Positions 17,781-26,454 of a stretch of 64,000 nt of DNA are shown piece by piece. The position numbers and the translations under genes are program-made. Each line of letters opens with the position of its first letter. Positions within the stretch are counted from its first letter, which is position 1. The notes under the pieces are model-generated. The model saw nothing but the letters and a program-made list of their open reading frames with translations, was not told the origin of the DNA and ran no database searches. Source of the DNA: Streptomyces sp. LBL (GTDB lineage: Bacteria > Actinomycetota > Actinomycetes > Streptomycetales > Streptomycetaceae); NCBI RefSeq assembly GCF_029893585.1, contig NZ_JARXYX010000044.1, positions 1-64,000 on the forward strand, given 5' to 3'.

Positions 17781-18785
17781 ATGCCGCGCAGGTTCACACT
17801 GTTCACCGGCCAGTGGGCGGACCTCCCGCTCGAAGAGGTCTGCCGACTCGCCCGCGACTTCGGCTACGACGGTCTCGAACTCGCCTGCTGGGGAGACCAC
17901 TTCGAGGTCGACAAGGCGCTCACGGACCCCTCGTACCTGGACTCGCGTCATCAACTGCTCGACAAGTACGGCCTGAAGTGCTGGGCGATCTCCAACCACC
18001 TGGTGGGCCAGGCGGTGTGTGACGCCATCATCGACGAACGCCACCAGGCGATCCTGCCGTCCCGCATCTGGGGCGACGGTGACGCGGAAGGCGTACGGCA
18101 GCGGGCCGCCGCCGAGATCGCCGACACCGCGCGGGCCGCGGCCGCCCTCGGGGTCGACACCGTCATCGGCTTCACCGGCTCCGCGATCTGGCACCTGGTC
18201 GCCATGTTCCCGCCCGCCCCCGAGTCCATGATCGACCGCGGGTACGAGGACTTCGCCGATCGCTGGAACCCGATCCTCGACGTCTTCGACGCGGAGGGCG
18301 TGCGGTTCGCGCACGAGGTCCACCCGAGCGAGATCGCGTACGACTACTGGACAACGCACCGCGCGTTGCAGGCCGTTGGCCACCGACCCGCCTTCGGTCT
18401 CAACTTCGACCCCTCCCACTTCGTGTGGCAGGACCTCGACCCGGTCGGCTTCCTGTGGGACTTCCGCGACCGGATCTACCACGTCGACTGCAAGGAGGCG
18501 CGCAAGCGGCTCGACGGCCGCAACGGCCGCCTCGGCTCCCACCTGCCGTGGGGCGACCCGCGCCGCGGCTGGGACTTCGTGTCGGCCGGTCACGGAGACG
18601 TCCCCTGGGAGGACGTCTTCCGGATGCTGCGTTCCATCGAATACGAGGGCCCGATCTCCGTGGAGTGGGAGGACGCCGGGATGGACCGGCTCCAGGGCGC
18701 CCCCGAGGCACTCACCCGCCTCAAGGCGTACGACTTCGAGCCGCCGTCGGCCTCCTTCGACGCGGCGTTCGGCGGCAACGACTAG
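17781..18785 (+). CDS. Sugar phosphate isomerase/epimerase (TIM barrel)
   Basis: A 334-residue xylose-isomerase-like TIM barrel (AP endonuclease family 2 fold). Start ATG 17781 follows GAGGAGG. Barrel markers are FTGQWADLPLEEVCRLARDF at the start, YDGLELACWGDH, VIGFTGSAIWHL, metal-ligand strands FAHEVHPSEIAYDYW and GLNFDPSHFVWQ, YHVDCKEAR, and the end ISVEWEDAGMDR. Such enzymes act on 2-keto or inosose-type sugars. With the oxidoreductase 14 nt upstream and the ABC importer it forms a plausible uptake, oxidation and isomerisation route. Confidence 0.9.
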   Translation: MPRRFTLFTGQWADLPLEEVCRLARDFGYDGLELACWGDHFEVDKALTDPSYLDSRHQLLDKYGLKCWAISNHLVGQAVCDAIIDERHQAILPSRIWGDGDAEGVRQRAAAEIADTARAAAALGVDTVIGFTGSAIWHLVAMFPPAPESMIDRGYEDFADRWNPILDVFDAEGVRFAHEVHPSEIAYDYWTTHRALQAVGHRPAFGLNFDPSHFVWQDLDPVGFLWDFRDRIYHVDCKEARKRLDGRNGRLGSHLPWGDPRRGWDFVSAGHGDVPWEDVFRMLRSIEYEGPISVEWEDAGMDRLQGAPEALTRLKAYDFEPPSASFDAAFGGND

Positions 18786-18902
18786 ACCAACTCCCTGTTT
18801 CCTTTCCAGATCAACTCCCCTTTTTTTCAGTGAGTTCCGGGGTGACGGCGCACCCCGGCGCAAGGCACCCGCATGGAAAACCCGCCCCTTCTGGAGGCAC
18901 CC

Positions 18903-21464
18903 GTGCACACGAACGACGGCACCACCAGCACCGACAGAAACCGGACCGACAGAAACCGGACCGACAGAAACCGGACCGACAGAAACCGGACCGACAGCCG
19001 ACGCCCGTCCTTCCGTAAGGCAGCCGCCCTGCTCAGCGGGGCCCTGCTGGCGGGCGCGTCTCTCACTCTCACCGCACCGCAGGCCGGCGCAGCCGTCACC
19101 GGCACGGACGCTGCATCCGCGGCTCCGGCCGCCGCGGCCGAGGACTTCCAGCAGGTCACCCTCGCCAAGGGCGAACCTGAGGTCGGTGAGCCCATATCGC
19201 TCGCCGTCCTCCCGGACCGTTCGGTCCTGCACACCTCACGCGACGGCGAACTCCGCCTCACCGACGCCGCCGGCTCCACCCGTCTGGCCGGCAAGCTCGA
19301 CGTCTACTCCCACGACGAGGAGGGCCTCCAAGGCGTCGGTGTCGACCCGAACTTCACCGAGAACCGTTTCATCTACCTCTACTACGCACCCCCGCTGGAC
19401 ACCCCGGCGGGCGACGCGCCCGAGACCGGCACCGCGGCCGACTTCGCCCCCTTCGACGGCGTCAACCGGCTCTCCCGGTTCGTGCTGAAGACCGACGGCA
19501 CCCTCGACAACGCCAGCGAGAAGAAGGTCCTCGACATCCCGGCCTCGCGCGGCCTGTGCTGCCATGTCGGCGGCGACATCGACTTCGACGCGGCGGGCAA
19601 CCTGTACCTGTCGACGGGCGACGACACCAACCCCTTCCAGTCGGACGGCTTCACGCCCATCGACGAGCGGGACGGCCGCAACCCTGCCTTCGACGCCCAG
19701 CGTTCGGCCGGCAACACCAACGACCTGCGCGGCAAGATCCTGCGCATCAAGGTGAACGCCGACGGCTCGTACGCGATCCCCGACGGCAACCTCTTCGCGC
19801 CCGGCACGGACAGGACGCGGCCCGAGATCTACGCGATGGGCTTCCGCAACCCGTTCCGCTTCAGCGTCGACAAGAAGACCGGCATCCTCTACGTCGGTGA
19901 CTACGGCCCCGACGCCGGCGCCGCCGACCCGGCCCGTGGACCGGCCGGCCAGGTCGAGTTCGCACGTGTCACCAAGCCGGGGAACTTCGGTTGGCCGTAC
20001 TGCACGGGCAACAACGACGCCTACGTCGACTACGACTTCGCGACCAAGGCTTCGGGCGCCGCCTTCGACTGCAGCGCCCCGAAGAACACCTCCCCGCACA
20101 ACACCGGCCTGACCGACCTCCCGCCGGCCCAGCCCGCCTGGATCCCGTACAACGACGGATCCCTGCCCGAGTTCGGCACCGGCTCCGAGTCCCCGATGGG
20201 CGGCCCGGTCTACCACTACGACCCCGCGCTCGACTCGCCCGTGAAGTTCCCCGAGGCCTACGACGGCGACTTCTTCGCCGGGGAGTTCGGCCGCCGGTGG
20301 ATCAAGCGGATCACCAGCGACGACAACGGCACCGTGCAGTCGATCAACGACGTCCCGTGGACCGGCACGCAGATCATGGACATGGCCTTCGGTCCCGACG
20401 GTGCGCTGTACGTCCTCGACTACGGCCTCTCCTGGTTCGGCGGTGACGAGAACTCCGCCCTGTACCGCATCGAGAACGCCACCGACGGCCACTCGCCGGT
20501 CCCACAGGCCGCGGCCGGCCGCACCTCGGGCCAGGCACCGCTGAAGGTGAGCTTCTCCTCCGCCGGCACGACCGACCAGGACGGCGACGCCCTCACCTAC
20601 AGCTGGGACTTCGGTGACGGCGGGAAGTCGACGGCGGCGAACCCCACGCACAAGTACACGGAGAACGGCACCTACACGGCGACCCTGACCGCCAAGGACC
20701 CGTCCGGCCGCACCGGCAGCGCGAGCGTGCAGGTCGTGGTGGGCAACACCGCGCCCAAGGTCACCCTCGAACTTCCCCAGGACGGCCAGCTGTTCAGCTT
20801 CGGCGACGCGATCCCGTTCAAGGTGAGGGTCACCGACCCGGAGGACGGCACCATCGACTGCTCCAAGGTCAAGGTCACCTTCGTCCTCGGCCACGACAGC
20901 CACGGCCACCCGATCACCTCGGCCAACGGCTGCACCGGCACCCTCCAGACCAGCGCCGACGGCGGCCACGACGACGATGCCAACATCTTCGGTGTCGTCA
21001 ACGCCGAGTACACGGACGGCGGAGGCGGCGGCCAGGCCCCGCTCACCACGCACGACGAGAGCGTCGTCCAGCCCCGGCACCGTCAGGCCGAGCACTTCAG
21101 TGACTCCTCCGGCGTCTCGGTCATCGCCAAGGACACCGCGCACGGTGGCAAGACGGTCGGCGACATCGACAACGGCGACTGGATCTCCTTCACGCCGTAC
21201 GTGCTGAGCAACGCCCAGAAGATCACCGCACGCGTCTCCTCGGGCGGCGCGGGCGGCACGCTGGAGATCCGCGCCGGCTCCGCGCGGGGCACGCTGCTCG
21301 GCAAGGCGACCGTCCCGGTGACCGGCGGCTGGGACACCTTCCAGGACGTCACCGCCAACCTGTCCCGCGCCCCCAGGGGCACGACCACGCTGTTCCTGGT
21401 CTTCAAGGGAAGCGGCACCGGAGCCCTGTACGACGTGGACGACTTCGTCTTCACCACGAGCTGA
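18903..21464 (+). CDS. Secreted PQQ-type sugar dehydrogenase with PKD and CBM6-like domains
   Basis: About 853 residues. GTG 18903 is preferred because GGAGG lies five bases upstream; an in-frame ATG at 18873 would add ten residues. The N-terminus carries four exact TDRNR repeats before the signal peptide (FRKAAALLSGALLAGASLTL). The catalytic beta-propeller (about 85-460) is of the glucose/sorbosone dehydrogenase type: GLCCHVGGDIDFDAAGNLYL, GKILRIKVNADGSYAIPDGN, EIYAMGFRNPFRFSVD, FGWPYCTGNN. A PKD domain (about 535-615, DGDALTYSWDFGDGGKST) and a C-terminal carbohydrate-binding CBM6-like module (about 700-850) follow. It probably oxidises sugars or glycans outside the cell and feeds the keto-sugar enzymes nearby. 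Confidence 0.85.
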   Translation: MHTNDGTTSTDRNRTDRNRTDRNRTDRNRTDSRRPSFRKAAALLSGALLAGASLTLTAPQAGAAVTGTDAASAAPAAAAEDFQQVTLAKGEPEVGEPISLAVLPDRSVLHTSRDGELRLTDAAGSTRLAGKLDVYSHDEEGLQGVGVDPNFTENRFIYLYYAPPLDTPAGDAPETGTAADFAPFDGVNRLSRFVLKTDGTLDNASEKKVLDIPASRGLCCHVGGDIDFDAAGNLYLSTGDDTNPFQSDGFTPIDERDGRNPAFDAQRSAGNTNDLRGKILRIKVNADGSYAIPDGNLFAPGTDRTRPEIYAMGFRNPFRFSVDKKTGILYVGDYGPDAGAADPARGPAGQVEFARVTKPGNFGWPYCTGNNDAYVDYDFATKASGAAFDCSAPKNTSPHNTGLTDLPPAQPAWIPYNDGSLPEFGTGSESPMGGPVYHYDPALDSPVKFPEAYDGDFFAGEFGRRWIKRITSDDNGTVQSINDVPWTGTQIMDMAFGPDGALYVLDYGLSWFGGDENSALYRIENATDGHSPVPQAAAGRTSGQAPLKVSFSSAGTTDQDGDALTYSWDFGDGGKSTAANPTHKYTENGTYTATLTAKDPSGRTGSASVQVVVGNTAPKVTLELPQDGQLFSFGDAIPFKVRVTDPEDGTIDCSKVKVTFVLGHDSHGHPITSANGCTGTLQTSADGGHDDDANIFGVVNAEYTDGGGGGQAPLTTHDESVVQPRHRQAEHFSDSSGVSVIAKDTAHGGKTVGDIDNGDWISFTPYVLSNAQKITARVSSGGAGGTLEIRAGSARGTLLGKATVPVTGGWDTFQDVTANLSRAPRGTTTLFLVFKGSGTGALYDVDDFVFTTS
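18930..18989 (+). repeat. 15-bp in-frame tandem repeat (four perfect copies)
   Basis: ACCGACAGAAACCGG is repeated four times without a mismatch, with a partial fifth copy, encoding TDRNR units ahead of the signal peptide of the sugar dehydrogenase. Confidence 0.92.
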
Positions 21465-21479
21465 GCGGAGGTGATCTTC

Positions 21480-22922
21480 ATGCGCTCAACCGGGCGCTTC
21501 AGTACGGCGGTTGTGGGCGCGGCCCTGCTCCTGGGCTGTGTCTCGGAACCCGCATCCGCACAACCCGCATCCGCACAACCCGCCGCCTCGGAGGCCACCA
21601 CCTCGGAGGCCACCACCTCGGCGGCCGCCTCCCCGGAGGCCGCCGACGGCGCACGGGTGCTGGTCTTCTCCAAGACGGCCGGCTTCCGGCACGACTCGAT
21701 CGCCGAAGGCATCGCGGCGGTCAGGGAGCTGGGCGGGACGAGCGGCTTCAGGGTCGACGCCACCGAGGACGCGGGCGCGTTCACGACGCGCAACCTGCGG
21801 CGGTACGACGCGGTCGTCTTCCTCTCGACAACGGGAGACGTCCTCGACTCCGCCCAGCAGCGCGCCTTCGAGAGCTACATCCACCGGGGCGGCGGCTATG
21901 TCGGCGTCCACGCGGCCGCCGACACCGAGTACGACTGGGAGTTCTACGGCGGTCTCGCCGGCGCCTACTTCCAGTCGCACCCGGCGATCCAGCCCGCGAC
22001 GGTGACTGTCGAGGACCGCGCACACCCGGCGACCTCGGGGCTCCCGCGGGCCTGGGAGCGCACCGACGAGTGGTACAACTACCGCTCCAACCCCCGGGAC
22101 CGCGCCCACGTCCTCGCCTCCCTCGACGAGTCGTCGTACACCGGCGGCACGATGAGCGGCGACCATCCGATCGCCTGGTGCCAGACCTACCAGGGCGGCC
22201 GCGCCTTCTACACGGGCGGCGGCCACACGAAGGAGTCCTACGCCGACCCCGCCTTCCGCCGGCACCTGTTGGGCGGGATCCGGTACGCCGTGGGCGAGGC
22301 CCAGGCGGACTGCCGACCGGAGACCGGCTACCGCCCGCTCTTCGACGGCAGCCCGGCTTCCCTTTCCGGCTGGAAGCAGGCCGGCCCGGGATCCTTCACC
22401 CTGGACGACGACGGCACGATCACGTCGTCCGGCGGGATGGGCCTGCTCTGGTACGCCGGCCAGGACTTCGGGGCGTACTCCCTGAAGCTCGACTGGAAGA
22501 CGGCCAGTGCCACGGGAGACGACAACTCCGGTGTCTTCGTGGGCTTCCCGCCCTCCGACGACCCCTGGTCGGCCGTGAACAACGGCTACGAGATCCAGAT
22601 CGACGCCACCGACGTCCCGGAGAAGACGACCGGGTCCGTCTACGGTTTCCAGTCCGCCGACCTCGACCGGCGCGACCGCGCGCTGAATCCGCCGGGGGAG
22701 TGGAACACGTACGAGATCCGGGTGGAGGGCGAACGCCTGCGCATCTGGCTCAACGGCGTGAAGATCAACGATTTCACCAACACCGATCCGGCCCGGAGCC
22801 TGGCTGACGGACACATCGGCATCCAGAACCACGGAGCCGACGACCAGATGGCGTTCCGGGACATCCGGATCAAGGAACTGCCCACGAAGTCCCCGGCACA
22901 CACGGCTTCGCAGGGCGACTGA
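21480..22922 (+). CDS. ThuA-DUF1080 fusion lipoprotein (keto-glycoside hydrolase type)
   Basis: A 480-residue exported protein. An unusually perfect Shine-Dalgarno sequence (GGAGGTGATC) sits three bases before ATG 21480, which rules out the GTG at 21471. Lipobox LLGC with C20, then short repeats (ASAQP, SEATT). Domain 1 (about 55-280) is ThuA-like: RVLVFSKTAGFRHDSIAEGI, GGGYVGVHAAADTEYDWEFY, DHPIAWCQTYQGGRAFYTGG. Domain 2 (about 290-470) is DUF1080/3-keto-disaccharide hydrolase: PLFDGSPASLSGWKQ, DWKTASATGDDNSGVFVGFP, NGYEIQIDATD. ThuA and DUF1080 proteins work in trehalose or sucrose oxidation and 3-keto-glycoside cleavage, which suits the upstream sugar dehydrogenase 15 nt away. Confidence 0.85.
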   Translation: MRSTGRFSTAVVGAALLLGCVSEPASAQPASAQPAASEATTSEATTSAAASPEAADGARVLVFSKTAGFRHDSIAEGIAAVRELGGTSGFRVDATEDAGAFTTRNLRRYDAVVFLSTTGDVLDSAQQRAFESYIHRGGGYVGVHAAADTEYDWEFYGGLAGAYFQSHPAIQPATVTVEDRAHPATSGLPRAWERTDEWYNYRSNPRDRAHVLASLDESSYTGGTMSGDHPIAWCQTYQGGRAFYTGGGHTKESYADPAFRRHLLGGIRYAVGEAQADCRPETGYRPLFDGSPASLSGWKQAGPGSFTLDDDGTITSSGGMGLLWYAGQDFGAYSLKLDWKTASATGDDNSGVFVGFPPSDDPWSAVNNGYEIQIDATDVPEKTTGSVYGFQSADLDRRDRALNPPGEWNTYEIRVEGERLRIWLNGVKINDFTNTDPARSLADGHIGIQNHGADDQMAFRDIRIKELPTKSPAHTASQGD

Positions 22923-22924
22923 GC

Positions 22925-22962
22925 GACGGCGGGCGGGGGACGCCGGACCTCCGCCCGCCGTC
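22925..22962 (+). terminator. Stem-loop terminator after the ThuA-DUF1080 gene
   Basis: GACGGCGGGCGG (22925-22936) and CCGCCCGCCGTC (22951-22962) form a perfect 12-bp stem with a 14-nt loop three bases after the stop. No T-run follows, as is common in Streptomyces. It separates the sugar cluster from the ebo-like operon. Confidence 0.75.
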
Positions 22963-23012
22963 ATCTTCCCCACCTCGGGGTGCGTACGTCGTGTTCGAGA
23001 AGGAGGCTGCCC

Positions 23013-24227
23013 ATGTCCGCGTCCGTTTCCGCACCGCGCGTCGGTGTCTGGCTGATCGGCGCCCGAGGCTCCGTCGCCACCACCGTCGTCGCGGGCTGCG
23101 CCGCGCTGACCGCGGGTCTGCACCCGCCCACCGGCCTGGTCACCGAGACCCCGGCGTTCACCGACAGCGGCCTGCCGGCCCTGGAGTCGCTGGTCTTCGG
23201 CGGCCATGACACGGTGGACTGCCCCCTGCCCAAACGGGCGGAGGCCCTCGCGGCCGGTGGTGTCCTCCCGCCGGGCCTTCCGAAGGCGGTCGAGGCCGAA
23301 CTCGCCGCCGCCGACCGGGAGATCAGACCGGGCGGCCCTCTTCCCGGCGACGCGCGCGACGAGGAGGAACTCATCACCGCGTTCGCCGCGGACCTCGAGG
23401 ACTTCGTACGACGCCACGAGCTGGCGCGGGCCGTGGTGGTGAACGTCGCCTCCACCGAACCTCAGGCCACCGGGGCGGCTCTGCCCGCCAGTTCGCTGTA
23501 CGCGGCGGCCGCGTTGCGCGCGGGCTGCCCGTACGTCAACTTCACCCCCTCCACCGGTCTCCACCACCCGGCACTGGCGGCCCCGGCCGCGGTGAGCGGC
23601 CTGCCGTACGCGGGGCGCGACGGCAAGACCGGCCAGACCCTGCTGCGCTCGGTACTGGGCCCGATGTTCGCGCAACGGGCGCTGGCCGTGCGGGCCTGGT
23701 CCGGCACGAACCTGCTGGGCGGCGGAGACGGCGCCGCCCTCGCCGACCCGGCCGCCGCGGCGGCGAAGAACGCGGGCAAGGAAAGGGTGCTGGCCGACAC
23801 CCTCGGCACCGTCCCCGAGGGCGAGGTGCACATTGACGACGTTCCCGTCCTCGGCGACTGGAAGACCGCCTGGGACCACATCGCCTTCGACGGCTTCCTC
23901 GGCGCCCGCATGATCCTCCAGACCACCTGGCAGGGCTGCGACTCGGCCCTCGCCGCTCCGCTGATCCTCGACCTGGCCCGCCTGACGGCCCGTGCCCACG
24001 AACGCGGCCTGACCGGCCCGCTGTCCGAACTGGGCTTCTACTTCAAGGACCCGGTGGGCGAGGGGCCCGCGGCACTGGGGGAGCAGTACGCGGCGCTCGT
24101 GGGGTTCGCGGAGCGGCTGCGGAACTCTGCCCTGGGGGCTGCCGAGCGCACGGACGAGCGCACGGACCGCCGCAGGGACGACCGTACGGCCGAGCGTACG
24201 GCCGAGCGCACGGAGGAGGGCCGATGA
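23013..24227 (+). CDS. Inositol-3-phosphate synthase family protein, first gene of the ebo-like operon
   Basis: A 404-residue NAD-dependent enzyme. Start ATG 23013 follows AAGGAGG. The Rossmann motif is VGVWLIGARGSVATTVVAG (about 9-27). Family segments include YVNFTPSTGLHHPAL, VRAWSGTNLLGGGDGAALAD (aligned with the NxLGNNDG region of known synthases), GDWKTAWDHIAFDGFLGARM and AAPLILDLARL. The true enzyme cyclises glucose-6-phosphate to inositol-3-phosphate; the changed NNDG motif allows another sugar phosphate. The last 35 residues are repetitive (TDERTDRR, TAERTAERTE) and likely disordered. It overlaps the UbiA gene by four bases. In the cyanobacterial ebo cluster this position is held by a dehydroquinate-synthase-like enzyme. 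Confidence 0.82.
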   Translation: MSASVSAPRVGVWLIGARGSVATTVVAGCAALTAGLHPPTGLVTETPAFTDSGLPALESLVFGGHDTVDCPLPKRAEALAAGGVLPPGLPKAVEAELAAADREIRPGGPLPGDARDEEELITAFAADLEDFVRRHELARAVVVNVASTEPQATGAALPASSLYAAAALRAGCPYVNFTPSTGLHHPALAAPAAVSGLPYAGRDGKTGQTLLRSVLGPMFAQRALAVRAWSGTNLLGGGDGAALADPAAAAAKNAGKERVLADTLGTVPEGEVHIDDVPVLGDWKTAWDHIAFDGFLGARMILQTTWQGCDSALAAPLILDLARLTARAHERGLTGPLSELGFYFKDPVGEGPAALGEQYAALVGFAERLRNSALGAAERTDERTDRRRDDRTAERTAERTEEGR

Positions 24228-25363
24228 GCGGGGGCGGGACGAGGTCCGCGCAAGCTCAGGCCTGGGCCGAACTGCTGCGTCTCCCGGCCCTGTTCACCGT
24301 GCCGGGCGACGTTCTCGCCGGCGCCGCCGCGACCGGGGCGCACGCTCAGCCCCGCACCCTCCTCGCCATCGGCTCCTCCCTGTGCCTGTACGAGGCCGGC
24401 ATGGCCCTCAACGACTGGGCCGACCGGGCCGAAGACGCCGTCGAACGCCCGCACCGCCCCCTCCCGTCCGGCCGTGTCCGCCCCACCGCGGCCCTCGTGG
24501 CGGCCTGCGCCTTCACAGGCGCTGGCCTGACCCTGGCTGCGGGCGCCGGCCGCCCCGCCCTCGCCGTGGCGATCCCGCTGGCCGCGACCGTCTGGGCGTA
24601 CGACCTCGCGCTGAAGCACACCCCGGCCGGCCCCTTCGCCATGGCGACCGCCCGCGGCCTGGACCTACTCCTCGGCGCCGCTGCGGCCAGGAGCACGACG
24701 CGCGTGGGGGGAGCGGGGTCCGTCGGGGGAGCGGGGACGACGAAGGTCGGAAGGACAGTGGGGAGGGCCGCGAGGGCGGGGACAGCGACGGCAGGACTCC
24801 CAGTGAGGACGGCAGCGACGGCGAGGACGGCAGCGACGGCGAGGGCAGCGGCCACGGCGAGGACGGCCGGGGACACGGCGGCCCGGCACGGCGTCCGCCA
24901 AGCCGTCCCGTCCGCTGTCCTGCTGGGCGCGCACACCCTCGCGGTCACCACCGTGTCGCGCCGGGAAACCCAGGGCGGCTCCCCCTTGGCACCCCTGGCA
25001 GCCCTGGCCACGGCCGCCGTACTGACACGGCTCCTGACCCGTAGGCCCGCCACGGGGTCCGCCGCCGGGTCCGCCACCCGGCCCGGTGCCGGGCCCGGTG
25101 CCACCCCCGCGCTCACCGTCGACGGCGCCCTGCGGGCAGCCCTCCCCGTCGCTTACGCCGCGACGGTCGCCCGCCCCTACGTCCACGCCGTCCTCAACCC
25201 CTCACCTCCGCTCACCCAACGAGCCGTCGGCGGAGGCATCCGCGCGATGATCCCGCTCCAGTCCGCTCTCTCCGCCCGCTCCGGCGCCACCGTCACCCCG
25301 CTGCTCATCACGGCTCTGGCCCCGCTCGCGGCGAGGTTCGCGAGGAAGGTGAGCGTCACATGA
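24224..25363 (+). CDS. UbiA-family prenyltransferase (EboC-like)
   Basis: A 379-residue membrane enzyme of the UbiA superfamily, which attaches isoprenoid chains to polar acceptors. Motif 1 is NDWADRAED (N63, D64, D67, D71), the prenyl-diphosphate Mg site, followed by RPHRPLPSG. The second motif region is WAYDLALKHTPAGPFAMATA. Several hydrophobic helices are visible. Between helices there is an odd Gly/Arg/Thr/Ala-rich insert (about 160-220), including 18-bp repeats that encode RTAATA units; it may be a cytoplasmic loop expansion. ATGA overlaps join it to the genes on both sides. In ebo clusters the equivalent is EboC. Confidence 0.85.
   Translation: MSGGGTRSAQAQAWAELLRLPALFTVPGDVLAGAAATGAHAQPRTLLAIGSSLCLYEAGMALNDWADRAEDAVERPHRPLPSGRVRPTAALVAACAFTGAGLTLAAGAGRPALAVAIPLAATVWAYDLALKHTPAGPFAMATARGLDLLLGAAAARSTTRVGGAGSVGGAGTTKVGRTVGRAARAGTATAGLPVRTAATARTAATARAAATARTAGDTAARHGVRQAVPSAVLLGAHTLAVTTVSRRETQGGSPLAPLAALATAAVLTRLLTRRPATGSAAGSATRPGAGPGATPALTVDGALRAALPVAYAATVARPYVHAVLNPSPPLTQRAVGGGIRAMIPLQSALSARSGATVTPLLITALAPLAARFARKVSVT
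24805..24868 (+). repeat. 18-bp in-frame tandem repeat in the UbiA gene
   Basis: GAGGACGGCAGCGACGGC occurs in two exact copies followed by a diverged copy and a partial one, encoding RTAATA-type units in a loop of the prenyltransferase. Confidence 0.85.
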
Positions 25364-26454
25364 CCCCTGAAGCCCCTCACCCGACGACTCACTCGACGAC
25401 TCACGAGACCAGGGACAGGCTCACCCGGGACCTCCGCGCGGCGCCCGACGCCTCCACGGACGGGCCCGCCCGGCCCGCCCGGGTCGCGACCAGCGAAGCG
25501 ACACAAGGCCTCGGTCGGGACGTCCGTGCCTCCGCGACCCCCGCACCCACCGCCGAAGCCCTCTCCCGTGCCCCCCTCCGCACCCCCCTCCGCACCCCCC
25601 TCCGCTTCGGCTACGGCACCAACGGCCTGGCCGACCTGCGTCTCGACGACGCCCTCGCCCTGCTCGCCGACCTCGGCTACGACGGCGTGGGTCTGACGCT
25701 CGACCACATGCATCTCGACCCGCTCGCCCCGGACCTCCCGGCCCGTACCCGGCGTCTCGCGCGGCGACTGAACGCGCTCGGTCTGGCCGTCACCGTGGAG
25801 ACGGGTGCCCGCTATGTGCTCGACCCGCGCCGCAAACACGGCCCCTCGCTGCTGGACCCCGACCCCGAGGACCGCGCCCGGCGCGTGGATCTGCTGATCC
25901 GTGCGGTCCAGGTCGCCGCCGAACTCGGCGCCCACGCGGTGCACTGCTTCAGCGGGATCACCCCGGCCGGCACCGACGTGGACACCGCGTGGAAACGGCT
26001 GGCCGAGGCGCTCGGCCCCGTCCTGGACGCGGCCACCGCGGCCGGCGTCCCCCTGGCCGTCGAACCCGAACCCGGTCACCTCCTCGCCACCCTCGCGGAT
26101 TTCCACCGGCTGCGCGGCACCCTCGGCGACCCGGAGCCCCTCGGCCTGACCCTCGACCTCGGCCACTGCCAGTGCCTGGAGCCGCTGTCGCCCGCCGACT
26201 GCGTACGCGCCGCGGCTCCCTGGCTGCGCCACGTCCAGATCGAGGACATGCGCCGCGGTGTCCACGAACACCTCCCGTTCGGGGACGGGGAGATCGACTT
26301 CCCGCCCGTACTCGCCGCCCTCGCGGCCACCGGCTACCAGGGCCTGACCGTCGTCGAACTGCCCCGCCACTCCCACGCGGGCCCCCATTTCGCCGAACTC
26401 TCCCTCCCGTTCCTCCATCACGCAGCGGCGCCCTCACAAGGGAGCACTCCATGA
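25360..26454 (+). CDS. TIM-barrel sugar phosphate isomerase/epimerase of the ebo-like operon
   Basis: A 364-residue protein. The first 80 or so residues are low-complexity (His/Thr/Asp/Pro-rich, ending LRTPLRTPLR). The barrel starts at FGYGTNGLADLRLDDALALL. Markers: YDGVGLTLDHMHLDP, AVTVETGARYVLDP, AHAVHCFSGI, the metal-ligand strand VPLAVEPEPGHLLAT, LTLDLGHCQCLEPL, RHVQIEDMRRGVHEHLPFGD with IDFPPVL, and VVELPRHSHA. It belongs to the xylose-isomerase-like fold but is clearly different from the isomerases encoded at 17781, 28019 and 30688. It overlaps both neighbours by ATGA. The substrate is probably an intermediate made by the synthase two genes upstream. Confidence 0.83.
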   Translation: MTPEAPHPTTHSTTHETRDRLTRDLRAAPDASTDGPARPARVATSEATQGLGRDVRASATPAPTAEALSRAPLRTPLRTPLRFGYGTNGLADLRLDDALALLADLGYDGVGLTLDHMHLDPLAPDLPARTRRLARRLNALGLAVTVETGARYVLDPRRKHGPSLLDPDPEDRARRVDLLIRAVQVAAELGAHAVHCFSGITPAGTDVDTAWKRLAEALGPVLDAATAAGVPLAVEPEPGHLLATLADFHRLRGTLGDPEPLGLTLDLGHCQCLEPLSPADCVRAAAPWLRHVQIEDMRRGVHEHLPFGDGEIDFPPVLAALAATGYQGLTVVELPRHSHAGPHFAELSLPFLHHAAAPSQGSTP

